Below, piece by piece: positions 62,880 to 64,000 of a DNA stretch of 64,000 nucleotides. The DNA is taken from assembly GCF_020360975.1 (NCBI RefSeq), contig NW_025408674.1, positions 434,001 to 498,000 on the forward strand, written 5' to 3'. Each line of letters opens with the position of its first letter. Positions within the stretch are counted from its first letter, which is position 1. Under the pieces are notes generated by a model, which made no database searches, was not told the DNA's origin, and was given only the letters and a program-made list of their open reading frames with translations. The translations under genes and the position numbers were made by a program. Origin of the DNA: Hirsutella rhossiliensis. Taxonomy: Eukaryota; Ascomycota; Sordariomycetes; Hypocreales; Ophiocordycipitaceae.

Positions 62880-64000
62880 AGTGACGGTTCGAGCGGCAGC
62901 TAGCGGGGAGGGCGTTCGACTGATCCTTCTATCCTAATCGTAAGGCTATTCGTATCGACGAGGCGTTCGAGGGCGCGGTTAGGCGATGCCTTTGTCATAG
63001 CATCTGCTGGGTTGTCTGCGCCGTTAATCCAGCGGATTTCGTGATCTCACGCCTTTCGTAGGATTGACGTAGGCCATGATATCTATCATCAATCGCTTCT
63101 CCTTCGTTGTGCCTAGCTTAACGAGGCACTCGTAGAGGGAAAGAGTCGGTGCAAACGATTAGGGGATAGGGGAAGATTGAGGCGGTCTGTGATCTTCCGT
63201 ATCGTCGTTGCTAGTGATATCCCAATATCGAATCCGTTGACCATGCCGTAGATCTCTGATGCTAGCACGCTTCGGGTGACCCTCTTACACTTCGTTGAGC
63301 TCCAATGGAGGACATTGCCCTTGATCCCGAATTGGTCTTTGGTACGTGCGGTCTCGGTCTCATTGACTAGGCAATGACGAAGCCTAGCTGTGACGATAGG
63401 TCCTTATTGTTCGCAAAGGAACCGTCGGTAAAGATGATAAGCTTGGCATTGGCGAGGTCAATAGGATATACGTTTGGCCTCGCTGCTGGTGGTCTTTCTG
63501 CCATTGAAGCCGCTTGTTGAGGGTCGTGCAATCCTCTTCCGTAGGGTTTGGACCTGGGCAGCAATAGAGATGTCGAATGAGGCCTCTGGTTGACAGATTG
63601 AAGCCACATACGCGCCACGGGCACGCTGTTCCACGTACTGTTGGGCTCGATCGTATGCCTTGATGTCGATGGGTTCGATCTTGGCTGCTTGACCCTTTTG
63701 TTGAAGCAGTAGAGCGTTGTGGAAAGTGGTGTCTTGGAGGGTTATCTTTGCACCGTTGAAGTCAATGCTAGTACCCGGGGTCATCGTTGTCTTCGGCTTT
63801 GCCCGAAATTGTGCCTTTACGAGTTCCGCTTCCTCTAGCGCGGAAAAACGTTGTGTGCCAAGCATAAGGGTATCGTCAGTCTGCATTCCCACAATCCCAA
63901 AGTTATCAGGTCCCTTATTCGTAATTAGGAAGCATAGGTCGTAGGTTGATGTGGACATGTCGAGGTTATCGACATGATGCCCGTGATAGGTTCGAAACCA
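62880..64000 (-). pseudogene. Copia-4 RT-RNase H, frameshifted, partial
   Basis: From the right edge: DLCFLITNKGPDNFGIVG, catalytic MQTDDTLMLGTQ at 63872-63886 (QTDD as in Copia-3), KITLQDTTFHNALLLQQKGQ, GAYVASICQPEASFDISIAA, then in another frame KLIIFTDGSFANNKDLSSQL and, further left, the INGADNPADAMTKA-type RNase H tail near 63000. Several frame breaks. Confidence 0.75.

Larger units (their letters stand above)
62588..64000 (-). mobile_element. Copia-4, QTDD-type, 3' end only (runs off window)
   Basis: The 3' LTR is at 62588-62784, then RNase H and RT on the minus strand to the window edge. Same lineage as Copia-3 by the FTDGSFANNKDLSSQ block and the TDD RT core. Confidence 0.85.

Overview
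The window comes from a filamentous ascomycete (Pezizomycotina-type) nuclear genome. Introns are short (47-83 nt, GT..AG, ACTAAC/CTGAC-like branch sites). The recognisable host genes are fungal: an ESA1-type MYST histone acetyltransferase, a fungal bZIP factor, a uve1/mus-18-like UV-endonuclease relic and an FTA2/kinase-like relic. The transposable elements (TEs) belong to families typical of filamentous fungi. No bacterial-style operon, rRNA, tRNA or CRISPR array was found.

About 70 % of the window is transposable elements, often nested. Region 1 (1-10.9 kb): a broken MULE transposase, a Copia scrap, the uve1-like relic, an inverted-repeat element, a Helitron/PIF1-type helicase relic, pogo C-terminal scraps, an internally deleted MULE with complete terminal inverted repeats (TIRs), a small foldback element and a TA-flanked pogo element. 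Region 2 (11.0-17.05 kb): a piggyBac-like transposase split by a Copia element that lacks reverse transcriptase (identical 271-bp LTRs, target-site duplication (TSD) GCCCG) and by a second pogo element. Region 3 (17.35-23.13 kb): a nearly full-length Copia (TSD CTGTT) just downstream of esa1 (23.3-24.9 kb, minus). Region 4 (25.1-28.7 kb): MULE ends, a Tad1-like LINE with a solo LTR in it (TSD AAACG), and the FTA2-like relic. Region 5 (28.7-31.6 kb): a degenerate dispersed repeat and an intact bZIP gene. Region 6 (31.6-37.7 kb): a Copia-like element with identical 200-bp LTRs (TSD TACAC) whose RT core reads QTDD. Region 7 (37.7-39.1 kb): a spliced orphan gene. Region 8 (39.15-51.2 kb): chromovirus Gypsy-1 inserted inside the left LTR of chromovirus Gypsy-2. 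Region 9 (51.2-60.6 kb): the main host-gene stretch, with several unrecognised genes including a multi-pass membrane protein and a 357-aa two-exon gene. Region 10 (60.6-64 kb): a solo LTR, a Tc1-like DD38E element inside another LTR, and the 3' end of a second QTDD Copia in opposite orientation.

The coding genes do not form a pathway. The region reads as a TE sink between a few host genes. Two themes recur. First, there is little sign of repeat-induced point mutation: LTR pairs are identical or differ only slightly. Second, many frameshifts, including three in the otherwise highly conserved esa1, fall in short homopolymers, and several LTR pairs differ only in homopolymer length. Part of the apparent decay may therefore be sequencing error, and reading-frame calls should be read with that in mind.
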